Below are positions 18,350-27,490 of a stretch of 64,000 nucleotides of DNA, piece by piece. The notes beneath the pieces were generated by a model, which did no database searches, had not been told where the DNA came from, and saw only the letters and a list, made by a program, of their open reading frames with translations. A program made the translations under genes and the position numbers. This stretch comes from Methylovirgula sp. (lineage in GTDB: Bacteria; Pseudomonadota; Alphaproteobacteria; Rhizobiales; Beijerinckiaceae). Positions within the stretch are counted from its first letter, which is position 1. The number at the start of each line of letters is the position of its first letter. Location of the stretch: assembly GCF_037200945.1 (NCBI RefSeq), contig NZ_JBBCGP010000001.1, forward strand, positions 744,001 through 808,000, written 5' to 3'.

Positions 18350-19459
18350 ATGTCGACTTTGAAGCTATTCGTTTTGCCGGGCGACGGCATCGGCCCCGAG
18401 GTGATGGCCGAGGTCGAGAAGATTGCCAATTTCCTTACCAAACAGGGCGTCGCCCATTTCGAGATCGAGCGCGGCCTCGTCGGCGGCGCGGCCTATGACG
18501 CGCATCAAGTCGCGATCAGCGAGGACGACATGGCCCGCGCCGGCGCGGCCGACGCCATCCTGCTTGCCGCTGTCGGCGGCCCCAAATGGGACAAGGTGCC
18601 CTATGACGTGCGCCCCGAGGCCGGCCTGCTGCGGCTGCGCAAGGATTTCAATCTCTACGCCAATCTGCGCCCGGCGATCTGTTATCCGGCGCTCGCCGAT
18701 GCCTCATCGCTGAAGCGCGAATTGATCGATGGGCTCGACCTGCTGATCGTCCGCGAATTGACCGGCGGCGTTTACTTCGGCGAGCCGAAACAAATCATCG
18801 ATCTCGGCAACGGCCAGAAGCGCGCGATCGATACGCAGGTCTACGACACCTACGAGATCGAGCGCATCGGCCGCATCGCCTTCGAGCTCGCGCGCAAGCG
18901 CCGCAACAAGGTGACCTCGTCCGAAAAGCACAACGTGATGAAATCGGGCGTGCTCTGGCGCGAGATCATCATCGATCTGCACAAGCGGGAATTCCCCGAT
19001 GTCGAGCTTGAGCATCAGCTCGCCGACGCGCTCGGCATGCAGCTTGTCCGCCGACCGAAACAGTTCGACGTGATCGTCACCGACAATCTCTTCGGCGACA
19101 TGCTTTCGGACGTCGCGGCCATGTTGACCGGCTCGCTCGGTATGCTCCCCTCGGCCTCCCTTGGTGCGGTCGATGAAAAGACCGGCCTGCGCAAAGCGCT
19201 TTACGAACCGGTGCATGGTTCAGCGCCCGACATCGCCGGCAAGGGTCTCGCCAATCCGATCGCCATGATCGGCTCGTTCGGCATGGCGCTGCGCTATTCG
19301 TTCGGCCTTACGGATCTTGCCGACAAGCTCGAAGGCGCCATCGCAAGCGTTCTCGACAAGGGCTTGCGCACGGCTGACATCAAGGGCGACGCACCGACGT
19401 CGATCTCGACCACTGAGATGGGCGACGCGATCCTGACGGAGTTGAAGGCGAGTTTGTAA
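18350..19459 (+). CDS. leuB: 3-isopropylmalate dehydrogenase
   Basis: Enzyme of 369 residues that oxidatively decarboxylates 3-isopropylmalate in leucine synthesis. Visible are the N-terminal [15 protein letters not shown], the substrate-binding [25 protein letters not shown], and the NAD-site segments [10 protein letters not shown] and [13 protein letters not shown]. The ribosome site AGGAG is well placed. leuC lies 26 kb away on the opposite strand, and leuD is not in the window. Confidence 0.97.
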   Translation: MSTLKLFVLPGDGIGPEVMAEVEKIANFLTKQGVAHFEIERGLVGGAAYDAHQVAISEDDMARAGAADAILLAAVGGPKWDKVPYDVRPEAGLLRLRKDFNLYANLRPAICYPALADASSLKRELIDGLDLLIVRELTGGVYFGEPKQIIDLGNGQKRAIDTQVYDTYEIERIGRIAFELARKRRNKVTSSEKHNVMKSGVLWREIIIDLHKREFPDVELEHQLADALGMQLVRRPKQFDVIVTDNLFGDMLSDVAAMLTGSLGMLPSASLGAVDEKTGLRKALYEPVHGSAPDIAGKGLANPIAMIGSFGMALRYSFGLTDLADKLEGAIASVLDKGLRTADIKGDAPTSISTTEMGDAILTELKASL

Positions 19460-19461
19460 GC

Positions 19462-19535
19462 CGTCATTGCGAGGAATGAGCGACGAAGCAATCCAGCCAC
19501 TTGGTCTGGATTGCTTTGCTGCGCTCGCAAAGACG
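19462..19535. repeat. Interspersed palindromic repeat (type A), between leuB and tolB
   Basis: The arms CGTCATTGCGAGGAATGAG..GAAGCAATCCAG and CTGGATTGCTTTGCTGCGCTCGCAAAGACG form a near-perfect hairpin, related to the copy at 2101-2172. It fills the whole gap between the convergent leuB and tolB genes, where a terminator would be expected. Confidence 0.85.
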
Positions 19536-19541
19536 CGCGCC

Positions 19542-20861
19542 TTACCCCAGCAGCGGCCCCCAGGCCGGGTCCGACGCATAGGACGGCGTTGGCACCTGAA
19601 ATTCGGCGCGGCCAAAGACGTCCCGCATGAAAATATGCGGTCCGGATTCGCCGCCCGGATCGCGGAAGAACATCACGAACAGGCCGTTCGGCGCCCACGT
19701 CGGGCCTTCGTTATGGAAGCCTTCCGTCAGGATGCGCTCGCCAGAGCCATCCGGCTTCATCACGCCAATTGCGAAACCACCTGAATCTTGCTTGGTGAAG
19801 GCGATGTAATCGCCCTTCGGCGACCAGACCGGCGTCGCGTAGCGGCCGTTGCCATAGGAGATGCGCTGCGCATCGCCGCCGCTCGCTGGCATGATGTAGA
19901 GTTGCTGATTGCCGCCGCGATCGGACTCAAAGACGATCTGCGAACCGTCGGGCGAGAACGAGGGCGATGTATCGATCGCGGATGAATTCGACAGCCGTGT
20001 CGTCGCGCGCGAATGGATATCCATTTCATAGATATTGGCGGCGCCGTTTTGTTCCATCGACATGACGATGCGTTGGCCATCCGGCGAGAAACGCGGTGAG
20101 AATTCCATGCCCGGAAAATTACCGACGACTTCGCGCTGGCCAGTCTCGATATTGAGCAGCAGAACCTTCGGATCGCCACTGCCAAAGGCCATGTAAGTGA
20201 CATCCTGCGACGAGGGCGAGAAACGCGGTGTGACGACGAGGTCCTGTCCGCTGGTCAGATAGCGCACGTTGGCGCCGTCCTGATCCATGATCGCAAGCCG
20301 TTTGCGGCGGTTCTCGGCCGGCCCGGTTTCATCGACGAAGACGACGCGAGAATCGAAGAAGCCCTTCTCGCCGGTCGCATGGGTAAACACCGCATCCGAG
20401 ATGATGTGCGCGACGCGCCGCGAATTGTTTGCGTCCGTCGTATATTCTTGACCCGCGACTTGCGTGCCGGCATTCACATCCCAGAGGCGGAACGCCGTCT
20501 GGAGCCGCCCGTCGCCGCCAGAGCTGCAGCGGCCAGTGACGATGAATTGCGCATCAACGCCCTTCCAGGCCGCGAACTGCGGCGGCTGATCGGGATTGCT
20601 GATTTGCTCCGGGAAACGGCCGGGATCAATCGGCGCCAGAAACACGGAACGGCCGAGATCATTGCTGATGATCGATGAAATATTCGGCCCGGTATCGCCG
20701 GCGAATTGCGTTACCGCGACGTTGATCGGCTTGAACGCGGAGCCGGGCGTCACGATGAGCGGATTGCTCGTTTGGCTGAAAGCCCGGCGCGGCAATGCAA
20801 GGCTCGCGGCAACTCCGAGAATCAGTCCGGAGGCGGTGCGGCGGGAGATCGATAAAGACAT
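19542..20861 (-). CDS. tolB: Tol-Pal system protein TolB
   Basis: Periplasmic protein of 439 residues with a Tat-like or Sec signal ([19 protein letters not shown]). The N-terminal alpha/beta domain ([20 protein letters not shown]) is followed by a six-bladed beta-propeller with repeated [28 protein letters not shown] and [14 protein letters not shown] blades. TolB links TolA/TolQ/TolR to Pal during cell-envelope constriction. It is the last gene of tolQRAB here; pal, which normally follows, is replaced by a repeat and the convergent leuB. Confidence 0.96.
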   Translation of the reverse strand: MSLSISRRTASGLILGVAASLALPRRAFSQTSNPLIVTPGSAFKPINVAVTQFAGDTGPNISSIISNDLGRSVFLAPIDPGRFPEQISNPDQPPQFAAWKGVDAQFIVTGRCSSGGDGRLQTAFRLWDVNAGTQVAGQEYTTDANNSRRVAHIISDAVFTHATGEKGFFDSRVVFVDETGPAENRRKRLAIMDQDGANVRYLTSGQDLVVTPRFSPSSQDVTYMAFGSGDPKVLLLNIETGQREVVGNFPGMEFSPRFSPDGQRIVMSMEQNGAANIYEMDIHSRATTRLSNSSAIDTSPSFSPDGSQIVFESDRGGNQQLYIMPASGGDAQRISYGNGRYATPVWSPKGDYIAFTKQDSGGFAIGVMKPDGSGERILTEGFHNEGPTWAPNGLFVMFFRDPGGESGPHIFMRDVFGRAEFQVPTPSYASDPAWGPLLG

Positions 20862-20956
20862 GAAGGATATCCGGAGGGTTCGCGCGTCAGGTTAGGATGC
20901 AATTGCGGCAATGGCGCGAAAGTTACTCCCGCTCAGTCCCAAATCTTCGGCCAAGC

Positions 20957-22055
20957 TTACATGCCCTCGTCTTGATCCTGGAACTGCACGATGCGATCGC
21001 GCCATTCGTCGTAGTAAGTTTTAAACTTATCGGGCACCGGCAGAGGATCGCATTTTTGCACGGCGCGCATCGCGCTGTCCGCCAGCGCCTGCCAGGCGGG
21101 ATCATCCGGCGGATTGGTCAGCACGGGGTCTGCGGCCAGCGAACCATCGACATTCAACTGCACGCGGATTTGCGGAACGTATTTCGGCCCTTGCGGCATC
21201 GTAATCGGCTGAATCCAGCATCCCTGGAATTTGTCCTGGAACCAACCGTCCATCGTCGCCTGGAGTGAGGGCGACATCCGTTCCGCATTCGCGGTCGGCG
21301 AGCCAAGCGAGGCAAGCTGCTGCAGCCGGCGGCCTGTCGAGGCACGCCGCTCCGGCGCGTCGTGGTTCAAAAGCCGGCTGATATCGTCGGCGCTGAAACG
21401 CCGTGGCGGGTCGTGGCTATCGTCGCCGGATTTCGGCTTCGCTGCGTGATGCTCGTGCGATTTCGTTGGCTTCTCCGGTTTATCCTCGTCGAGCAGTTTG
21501 GCGATCTGGTCGAGCTTGAACTGCGGCGGCTTTTTGGCCTCGACCTTCGGCGGCACCTTCTTCGGCGGCGGAGTCTTGGGACGCGGCGGCGGCAAAGGTT
21601 CGTCGGCGGTCGTGTCCGGGGGCGGCTTGTCCTCGACGGGCGGCAGCGGCGGCAGTTTGGGTGCAGGCGGTGGCGCCGCGGCATCGGCTGGCGGTTTCGG
21701 CGGCTCGACCTTATCGGCATCGCCCGGATCGTCGAGATGTTTCAACGGCGGCGGGGGGGGTCAGCACATCGCGCTTGGCGTCGGCGATCGGCGGCTTCGG
21801 CCTCAAATCCTCCGCGTCGGCGACTTTGTCGACATGCGGATCGGCCATGACTTTCTTCGCAGTCTTGTCGCCCTTGATGATCTGGTTCACGTCGGAATCA
21901 GTGACGAGATCGACCGGGACCGTCTCTTCCGCATTCTGGAACGGCGGCGTGCGCGAGAACGAGACAAGCGCAAAGACGAGCAGCGCGACATGCATCACAC
22001 CGGACGCGATGTAACCGGGCTTTCCCGATGTATCCATCGTGGCCCCTTGGCTCAC
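20957..22055 (-). CDS. tolA: Cell envelope protein TolA, reading frame broken at a G8 tract
   Basis: Periplasm-spanning protein coupling the TolQR motor to TolB/Pal. The N-terminal part (21711-22055 frame) has a short cytoplasmic end, one membrane helix (YIASGVMHVALLVFALVSF) and the TolA-type TPPFQNAEETVPVDLV. The C-terminal part (frame ending at 20957) has the Pro/Lys-rich linker and the globular domain (PQIRVQLNVDGSLAADPVL). The two frames are shifted by one base at eight consecutive G (21753-21760). With seven G the protein would be continuous, about 365 residues. The start overlaps tolR by 4 bp. Sequencing error, true mutation and slippage cannot be separated from the sequence alone. Confidence 0.85.
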
Positions 22056-22507
22056 TGCGGCTTGGCCGGCTCGGTAACTAGAGCGACCTTCTTGTACCCG
22101 GCAGTTGTGATGAGCGACATGACCTCGGCGATCTTGCCGTAGTTCACCTCGTCCGACCCGCGCACGTAAATGCGCTCGTCAAAGCCGTCCTTGGCCGCAT
22201 CCTTCAGCTTATCGACAAGCTGATCCATCGTGACCGGCTCGTCCATGACGAAGATGGCGCCCTTTTCGTCGATCGCGACGGAGAGCGGCTTCTGGTCGAT
22301 GTTGAGGGCCGAGGCTTTCGTATGCGGCAGATCGATCGGCACGCCGGTCGCGAGCAGCGGCGCGGCGACCATGAAGATGATGAGCAGCACGAGCATAACG
22401 TCGATGAACGGCGTCATGTTGATGTCGGCCATGGCCTTGTAGCGCGGCATCCCGCGGCGGCGACGACCGCCTCGGCCACCCCCGCCTTGCGCCATAGACA
22501 TGCCCAT
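22052..22507 (-). CDS. tolR: Tol-Pal motor protein TolR
   Basis: ExbD/TolR family protein of 151 residues. A Gly/Arg-rich cytoplasmic start (GGGGRGGRRRRG) leads to ADINMTPFIDVMLVLLIIFM, where the Asp in the helix is the proton-conducting residue. The periplasmic domain follows, ending in SLITTAGYKKVALVT. TolQ and TolR form the proton-driven motor for TolA. It lies 41 bp after tolQ and overlaps tolA by 4 bp. Confidence 0.95.
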   Translation of the reverse strand: MGMSMAQGGGGRGGRRRRGMPRYKAMADINMTPFIDVMLVLLIIFMVAAPLLATGVPIDLPHTKASALNIDQKPLSVAIDEKGAIFVMDEPVTMDQLVDKLKDAAKDGFDERIYVRGSDEVNYGKIAEVMSLITTAGYKKVALVTEPAKPQ

Positions 22508-22548
22508 GCGCGTCTCCTTTCAAGCGGCCGCTTCAGCGGCCTAAAATT

Positions 22549-23280
22549 TCACGCCGCCCGATCGCGGGTGCCATGCTGATCGATCTGGCGCGACAGGATC
22601 GACGAGAATTCGTCAGCGAATCCTTCGAGCCGCGCCTGCATCTTGGCGACATCGCCCTGCAGCTTGTTGTAGGCAATGAGCGCGGGAATCGCTGCGAAGA
22701 GGCCGATCGCCGTCGCGAACAAGGCTTCCGCGATACCCGGCGCCACGACCGCCAGCGATGTATTTTTCGATGCAGCGATGGAGCGGAACGAGGTCATGAT
22801 ACCCCAGACCGTGCCGAACAGACCGACGAAGGGGCCGGCCGAGGCGACCGTCGCCAGAACGAGCAGATGCGATTCAAGCTTCTCGACCTCGCGCGCGATC
22901 GAGACGTCGAGCACTTTTTCGACGCGCGTCTGCAGCCCCATGAACGAGCTTGCGGTGGTTTGCACCGAGCGCTTCCATTCGTGCATGGCGGCAACGAACA
23001 ACGTCGCCATGCCGGATGTCGGCCGCGATGAAAGGTTACCGTAAAGCTCTTCAAGCGAATTGCCGGACCAGAAGACCTGCTCGAACCTGTCCATCGCGCG
23101 GCGCACTTTGGCAAAGAGCAGCGTCTTGTTGATGATGATCGCCCAGCACCAGATCGAGGCGCCGAGCAGACCGAGCATGACCAGTTTCACGACGATATGC
23201 GCCGATAGAAACATGCTCCAGAGGGAGACTTCCACCGCCGGCGAGGCGACCCCGGAAGCAGCGATATCGGCAGGATTCAT
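22549..23280 (-). CDS. tolQ: Tol-Pal motor protein TolQ
   Basis: MotA/TolQ/ExbB proton channel protein of 243 residues with three membrane helices: about 24-48 (IVVKLVMLGLLGASIWCWAIII), about 140-162 (LVLATVASAGPFVGLFGTVWG) and about 178-200 (VAPGIAEALFATAIGLFAAIPAL). The GPFVGLFGTVWGIM and GIAEALFATAIGL motifs are the family hallmarks. It precedes tolR. ybgC is upstream on the same strand but 338 bp away, so tolQRAB probably has its own promoter. Confidence 0.95.
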   Translation of the reverse strand: MNPADIAASGVASPAVEVSLWSMFLSAHIVVKLVMLGLLGASIWCWAIIINKTLLFAKVRRAMDRFEQVFWSGNSLEELYGNLSSRPTSGMATLFVAAMHEWKRSVQTTASSFMGLQTRVEKVLDVSIAREVEKLESHLLVLATVASAGPFVGLFGTVWGIMTSFRSIAASKNTSLAVVAPGIAEALFATAIGLFAAIPALIAYNKLQGDVAKMQARLEGFADEFSSILSRQIDQHGTRDRAA

Positions 23281-23618
23281 TACAGAGGTCCTTGCAAAAC
23301 TGCGGTCAAAATGCCCGAGTTACTCCCCCGGCGCGTTACAAGGCGCACCAGCGAACCGCCCTCTTTCCGGAACACCCGGCCCGCTCTAGGGGCGTCCCAG
23401 GGAGAGGTTCAAACCCTTTGCGAAAAGCCTTCGGCGCGCGGAACTTCTTGATCGGACCGGCGGTTAACCCTTTCCTCCACTGTAATTCCGTCATTTCTTG
23501 GGCTGTTGCGATTCTTCGTGTAACTAAAATGCGACGCATACTGTTGAGCCATCGCCAACGTTAAGAATGGGTTACGAAATCGCGGCTCGGGACCGTCCTA
23601 GGCCTAGTTTCGCAATTC
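23281..23618. other. Intergenic region between ybgC and tolQ, no gene seen
   Basis: These 338 bp contain short open frames without ribosome sites or recognisable products. The stretch is more AT-rich near 23480-23640 than its surroundings, consistent with the tolQ promoter and leader, but no clear -35/-10 pair or RNA structure could be assigned. Confidence 0.5.
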
Positions 23619-24044
23619 CTATGCCCCTAAAAAGCAGCCTGCGGTCAATTTGGCGGCGACCTCGGCCGGCAGGCGCTGCGCCCGCCCCCCCGCGACGGCG
23701 GCGACCTGAACATCCGCCACGAGCAAGATTTCGTCGCCACGCAGGATTTTCTGCGCCATTTCGATCGAAGCGCCGCCAAGCTTGGCGATACGCGTCTCGA
23801 CGCTCAGAAGGTCATCCATGATCGCTGGCTTGCGATAATCGACGCTGACCCGCCGCACGGCGAAGGCGAGCGGCGCCGTGCCAGCGAAAAGCGCCGATTG
23901 GTTGACCCCGCAGGCCCGCAAGAACTCCGTGCGTCCACGTTCGAGAAAACGCAGATAGGCCACGTGCTGAACGACGCCGGAAAAGTCCGTGTCTTCGTAA
24001 TAGATGCGCACTGGCAAACGATGCGCCGCAGGATTTTCAGGCAT
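23619..24044 (-). CDS. ybgC: Tol-Pal-associated acyl-CoA thioesterase YbgC
   Basis: Hotdog-fold thioesterase of 141 residues. RIYYEDTDFSGVVQHVAYLRFLERGRTEFLR (about residues 13-43) carries the catalytic Asp of the 4-hydroxybenzoyl-CoA thioesterase family, with GVVQHV replacing the common GVVYHA. YbgC typically precedes tolQ and acts on short acyl-CoA or acyl-ACP linked to phospholipid metabolism at the envelope. Here it lies upstream of tolQRAB on the same strand, 338 bp away, and is divergent from apaG. Confidence 0.92.
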   Translation of the reverse strand: MPENPAAHRLPVRIYYEDTDFSGVVQHVAYLRFLERGRTEFLRACGVNQSALFAGTAPLAFAVRRVSVDYRKPAIMDDLLSVETRIAKLGGASIEMAQKILRGDEILLVADVQVAAVAGGRAQRLPAEVAAKLTAGCFLGA

Positions 24045-24135
24045 CGTCTCGCGACTGGCACCAAGACGGCGTTCTTTTGCGCCGGAGGAAACTTATGCTA
24101 GCGTAGAGAAAAATCATATTAGAGAAAAGTGCCTT

Positions 24136-24540
24136 ATGTCGCCCGAAATGTATAGCACGATCACTCAGGACATTCAGATTACTGTCGAGCCAGAATTCGT
24201 GCCGGAGAGGTCCGACGCCGATCAAGCGACCTTCTTCTGGGCCTATACTGTTGAGATTGCCAATCAGGGCGGCCAGACCGTACAATTGACTGAGCGGCAT
24301 TGGAAAATCACCGATGCCAATGGCCGGCTCGAGGAAGTCAAAGGTCCCGGCGTCGTCGGCGAACAGCCGGTTCTGAAGCCCGGCGAGACCTTCCGCTATA
24401 CCTCCGGCTGCCCGCTGACCACTCCGTCCGGCATCATGACCGGCACCTATCGAATGGTGGCGGAGAATGGCGAAGTTTTCGAAGCGGCCATCCCGGTTTT
24501 CTCGCTTGACTCGCCCTATGAGGCGCGCGTTCTTCATTAA
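24136..24540 (+). CDS. apaG: ApaG protein
   Basis: Protein of 134 residues (130 if the second ATG at 24148 is used, which matches the usual family length). It has the ApaG fibronectin-III-like fold: YSTITQDIQITVEPEFVPE, FFWAYTVEIANQGGQTVQL, RHWKITDANGR, and EVKGPGVVGEQPVLKPGE with the GxGxxG-like motif. ApaG is linked to Co2+/Mg2+ resistance and diadenosine tetraphosphate metabolism in enterobacteria; its molecular function is uncertain. An AGAGAAA ribosome site precedes 24136. Confidence 0.93.
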   Translation: MSPEMYSTITQDIQITVEPEFVPERSDADQATFFWAYTVEIANQGGQTVQLTERHWKITDANGRLEEVKGPGVVGEQPVLKPGETFRYTSGCPLTTPSGIMTGTYRMVAENGEVFEAAIPVFSLDSPYEARVLH

Positions 24541-24595
24541 TGCCATCGTAGGGGCTCGCCCGCGCGGCGATTCATCCATTCGGTCTTTAGGAGAC

Positions 24596-25777
24596 ATGGT
24601 GCCTGATCGTATCGATTCGACCGAGCGGCTTGCTGCGACGCTCGAAATGCTCGCGCGGCTCGTATCGTTCGACACCGAAAGCGCCAAGTCCAACCTGCCG
24701 CTCGTCGACGATGTCGAAACCTATTTCCGGGCGCATGGCGTCGATTACGTCAAAGTGCCCAACGCGACCGGCGACAAGGCCGCTCTGTTCGCAACCATCG
24801 GCCCGAAGATTGACGGAGGCGTGCTGCTCTCCGGCCATACCGACGTCGTGCCGGTCGCGGGCCAGACCTGGACATCCGATCCGTTCAAGTTGCGGCGCGA
24901 GGATGGCCGCGTCTATGCACGCGGCGCCTGTGACATGAAGGGTTTCGATGCGCTGTGCCTGGCGATGGTACCGGAGTTTTTAAGCGCCGATCTCAAGCGC
25001 CCGATCCACATTCTGCTCAGTTACGACGAGGAAATCGGCTGCCGCGGCTCGCTCGACACGATCGCCCGCTTTGGCCACGACCTGCCACGCCCGGCCAGCG
25101 TGATCGTCGGCGAACCGTCCCTCATGCAGGTGGCCGATGCACATAAGAGCATCACGACCTATCGCACCAATGTCTGCGGCCATGAGGCCCATTCCTCGAA
25201 GCCTTATCTCGGATCGAGTGCGATCGAAGTCGCCTGCGCTTTGATCGGCGAGCTTTATCGCTTGGCCGACGACCTTAAGACGGCGGGCGATCCCAGTGGG
25301 CGTTTTGATCCACCCTGCTCGACCATCCATGTCGGCATCATCCGCGGCGGCACGGCGCGCAACATCCTCGCCAGGGAATGCGTGTTCGAATGGGAGTTTC
25401 GCGGCCTCCCCAATGTCGATTACAACCTTGCTCTGGCACACATGAACGCGCAGATCGCGCGGATCGTCGCCGAGAAAGCCGCGGACCCGGCTAAGCGCGC
25501 CCGTGTCGATACGGCGGCACATCATCCTGTGCCGGGCCTCAATCCCGAGCCGGGATCTTTGGCCGAAAATCTGGGACTGAAACTGGCGCGCCGCAACGCG
25601 ACGATTACAGTTTCCTATGCCAGCGAAGCCGGACAATTCCAGGCCGCCGGCATCCCGACAATCATCTGCGGTCCGGGATCGATCGACCAGGCGCATCAGC
25701 CGGATGAATATATCGAGATCGACCAATTGGCGGCGGGCGTGACATTCATGCGCCGGCTTGCGGCAGAGCTGAGTTAA
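24596..25777 (+). CDS. argE: Acetylornithine deacetylase (ArgE), M20 family
   Basis: Metallopeptidase-fold deacetylase of 393 residues from the ATG at 24596 (AGGAG precedes it). M20 metal and catalytic residues are visible: LLSGHTDVVPV (His and catalytic Asp), ARGACDMKGFDA (bridging Asp), LSYDEEIGCRG (catalytic Glu pair) and GPGSIDQAHQPDEY (last His). The length and GACDMKG motif match alphaproteobacterial ArgE, which releases acetate from N-acetylornithine in arginine synthesis. It lies 55 bp after apaG. Other M20 amidohydrolases are possible but less likely. Confidence 0.9.
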   Translation: MVPDRIDSTERLAATLEMLARLVSFDTESAKSNLPLVDDVETYFRAHGVDYVKVPNATGDKAALFATIGPKIDGGVLLSGHTDVVPVAGQTWTSDPFKLRREDGRVYARGACDMKGFDALCLAMVPEFLSADLKRPIHILLSYDEEIGCRGSLDTIARFGHDLPRPASVIVGEPSLMQVADAHKSITTYRTNVCGHEAHSSKPYLGSSAIEVACALIGELYRLADDLKTAGDPSGRFDPPCSTIHVGIIRGGTARNILARECVFEWEFRGLPNVDYNLALAHMNAQIARIVAEKAADPAKRARVDTAAHHPVPGLNPEPGSLAENLGLKLARRNATITVSYASEAGQFQAAGIPTIICGPGSIDQAHQPDEYIEIDQLAAGVTFMRRLAAELS

Positions 25778-25789
25778 GCAGCGTCGCCG

Positions 25790-26479
25790 TTATACCCGCT
25801 TCGCCAGAAACGTCATGTGCATCTGATTGTGCCCGATGTTGCGATCGGCGCGACGCGTCTCAAAACCATGCGTTGCCAGCAACCGCTGCATGTCCGGAAT
25901 CGTAAAGGTCGTCAGCGCGATGCGGCGCCGAAGCGGCCGCGAACGCGATAACGCGCCGCGCAACGCCGCAAGCAGAAAGCCGCCGCGATAGGCATATTCG
26001 ACCAAGGCCCAGGAGTCGCTCAGGGGATCAGCGTGCGGCGGGATAACATCGGCGACGACGAGCCGGCCGCCAAGCCGCAATTTTGCTGCGGCGAAATCCA
26101 CCGCTTCCGTGCATTGCGCCAACGTCAGATATTGAAACAGACCATTGAACAAAACCATATCGAGCGTTTCATCCGGCAACGCCCTGACCTGCGCCTCGTT
26201 CAGAATTTTGATCTTGGGATTGGCCGCATAACGTTGACGCAGGATCGTCTGCATCTTCGGCGTGGGATCGTAAAGATAGACCGTCGCGCAATGTTCGGCG
26301 ATGAGCGAAGCGGCTGGCGCCGCGCCGCAGGCATAATCGAGAACGACCGCGCCGGGCGCGGGAATCTGTGCCGCAATCGCCTTGGCAATGTCCTCGTAAT
26401 AAATCGCCGGATAGCGATCGCTCGCCCGGCTTGTGCGATCGACGATGAAAAAATTACGCCAGCTCATATCTCGCGCCAA
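25790..26479 (-). CDS. Class I SAM-dependent methyltransferase
   Basis: Protein of 229 residues with a Rossmann methyltransferase fold: motif I AVVLDYACGAAPAASLIAEH (about 39-58), acidic loop VYLYDPTPKM, motif IV-like LDMVLFNGLFQYL and RLVVADVIPPHAD. The C-terminal half (ALRGALSRSRPLRRRI, MQRLLATHGFETRRAD) resembles methyltransferases acting on small molecules or lipids. The substrate is unknown. It converges on argE with a 12-bp gap and lies 18 bp downstream of dmeF on the same strand, so the two may be co-transcribed. Confidence 0.8.
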   Translation of the reverse strand: MARDMSWRNFFIVDRTSRASDRYPAIYYEDIAKAIAAQIPAPGAVVLDYACGAAPAASLIAEHCATVYLYDPTPKMQTILRQRYAANPKIKILNEAQVRALPDETLDMVLFNGLFQYLTLAQCTEAVDFAAAKLRLGGRLVVADVIPPHADPLSDSWALVEYAYRGGFLLAALRGALSRSRPLRRRIALTTFTIPDMQRLLATHGFETRRADRNIGHNQMHMTFLAKRV

Positions 26480-26497
26480 TCACCAGCGGCACACGCC

Positions 26498-27463
26498 TTA
26501 ATGTTCTTCCGGACACGTTAGAACTTCGATCGTCACATGGCTCAGACCCGGCATATCCGCCAAGCGCGCCTTGTAGGTTTCGGTCGGCTGCGGATTGGAA
26601 CTGACGATCGAAACCATTGCGGCGCGATGGCCCGGACCGACACGCCACAGATGCAAATCGGAAACGTAATCTCCGTTGCGCTCAAGCCGCGCGCGGATGG
26701 TTTCCTTCGGTTTCTCGTCCGGCGTCATGTCGAGGAGAATGCCGCCGGCAGCCTTCAGCAAGCCATAAGCCCAACTGATGATAACCACGGAACCGACCAG
26801 ACCAACCGCCGGATCGAGCCATACCCAGCCGAAGATACTTGCCAGCAGCAAGGCGGCGATGACGAGAATGGAGACCGCCGCATCGGCGATCACATGCACA
26901 TAGGCTGCGCGCAGATTGAGATCCTGCTCGCCCTGCGCATGATCATGATCGTGGTCATGCGCTTCGCCATGATCATGCGTATGTCCGTGAGAATGCCCGT
27001 GGTCGTGCGAGTCGCGCAGTAGCCACGCACTCGCGATATTCACACAAAGGCCCAGCGCGGCCAGCATCAAGGCTTCGTTGTAAACGATCGGCTGTGGATG
27101 AAAGAGCCGGATGGCGCTCTCATACGCGATGAGCACCGCAACCATGGCGAGGCCGAGACCACTGGTGAACGCGGCAAGATCGCCGACTTTACCTGTTCCA
27201 AAGGCGAAGCGCGGATCGCTGGCGTGACGGCGTGCATACCAATAGGCGAAAGCCGACACGCCGAGCGCCGCCGCATGCGTCGACATGTGCAAACCATCCG
27301 CGACCAGGCCCATCGAGCGGAATGCAAGACCGCCGATGATCTCGCCAAACATCATGGCCACGGTGAGCGCGACGACCGCAAGCGTGCGTCGTTCGTTGGC
27401 GGCGTGCTCAGCGCCGAGAAAGACATGCGGATGGTTCATTCCATCGTTCGCATGATTATGCAT
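26498..27463 (-). CDS. dmeF: Cation diffusion facilitator, DmeF-type Co2+/Ni2+ exporter
   Basis: CDF transporter of 321 residues with six membrane helices and cytoplasmic ends. The N-terminus NHPHVFLGAEHAANERRT is DmeF-like. Metal-site residues lie in MGLVADGLHMSTHAAAL (helix II, Asp/His) and IADAAVSILVI (helix V). Between helices IV and V lies a histidine-rich loop of alternating HDHGH/HTHDH units, the usual metal sensor of this subgroup. It exports Co2+ and Ni2+ from the cytoplasm. No DmeR-like repressor gene is next to it. Confidence 0.9.
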   Translation of the reverse strand: MHNHANDGMNHPHVFLGAEHAANERRTLAVVALTVAMMFGEIIGGLAFRSMGLVADGLHMSTHAAALGVSAFAYWYARRHASDPRFAFGTGKVGDLAAFTSGLGLAMVAVLIAYESAIRLFHPQPIVYNEALMLAALGLCVNIASAWLLRDSHDHGHSHGHTHDHGEAHDHDHDHAQGEQDLNLRAAYVHVIADAAVSILVIAALLLASIFGWVWLDPAVGLVGSVVIISWAYGLLKAAGGILLDMTPDEKPKETIRARLERNGDYVSDLHLWRVGPGHRAAMVSIVSSNPQPTETYKARLADMPGLSHVTIEVLTCPEEH

Positions 27464-27490
27464 GCCCGTCTCCGTTCCGCAGCGTTTTCC

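Noticed and set aside
21367..21850. Arginine/proline-rich open frames around the tolA linker
   Set aside because: Alternative-frame readings of the low-complexity TolA linker; no start signals and no family resemblance.
26900..27020. CRISPR-like or tandem DNA repeat
   Set aside because: The repetitive bases only encode the histidine-rich loop of the DmeF exporter; repeats are short and irregular.
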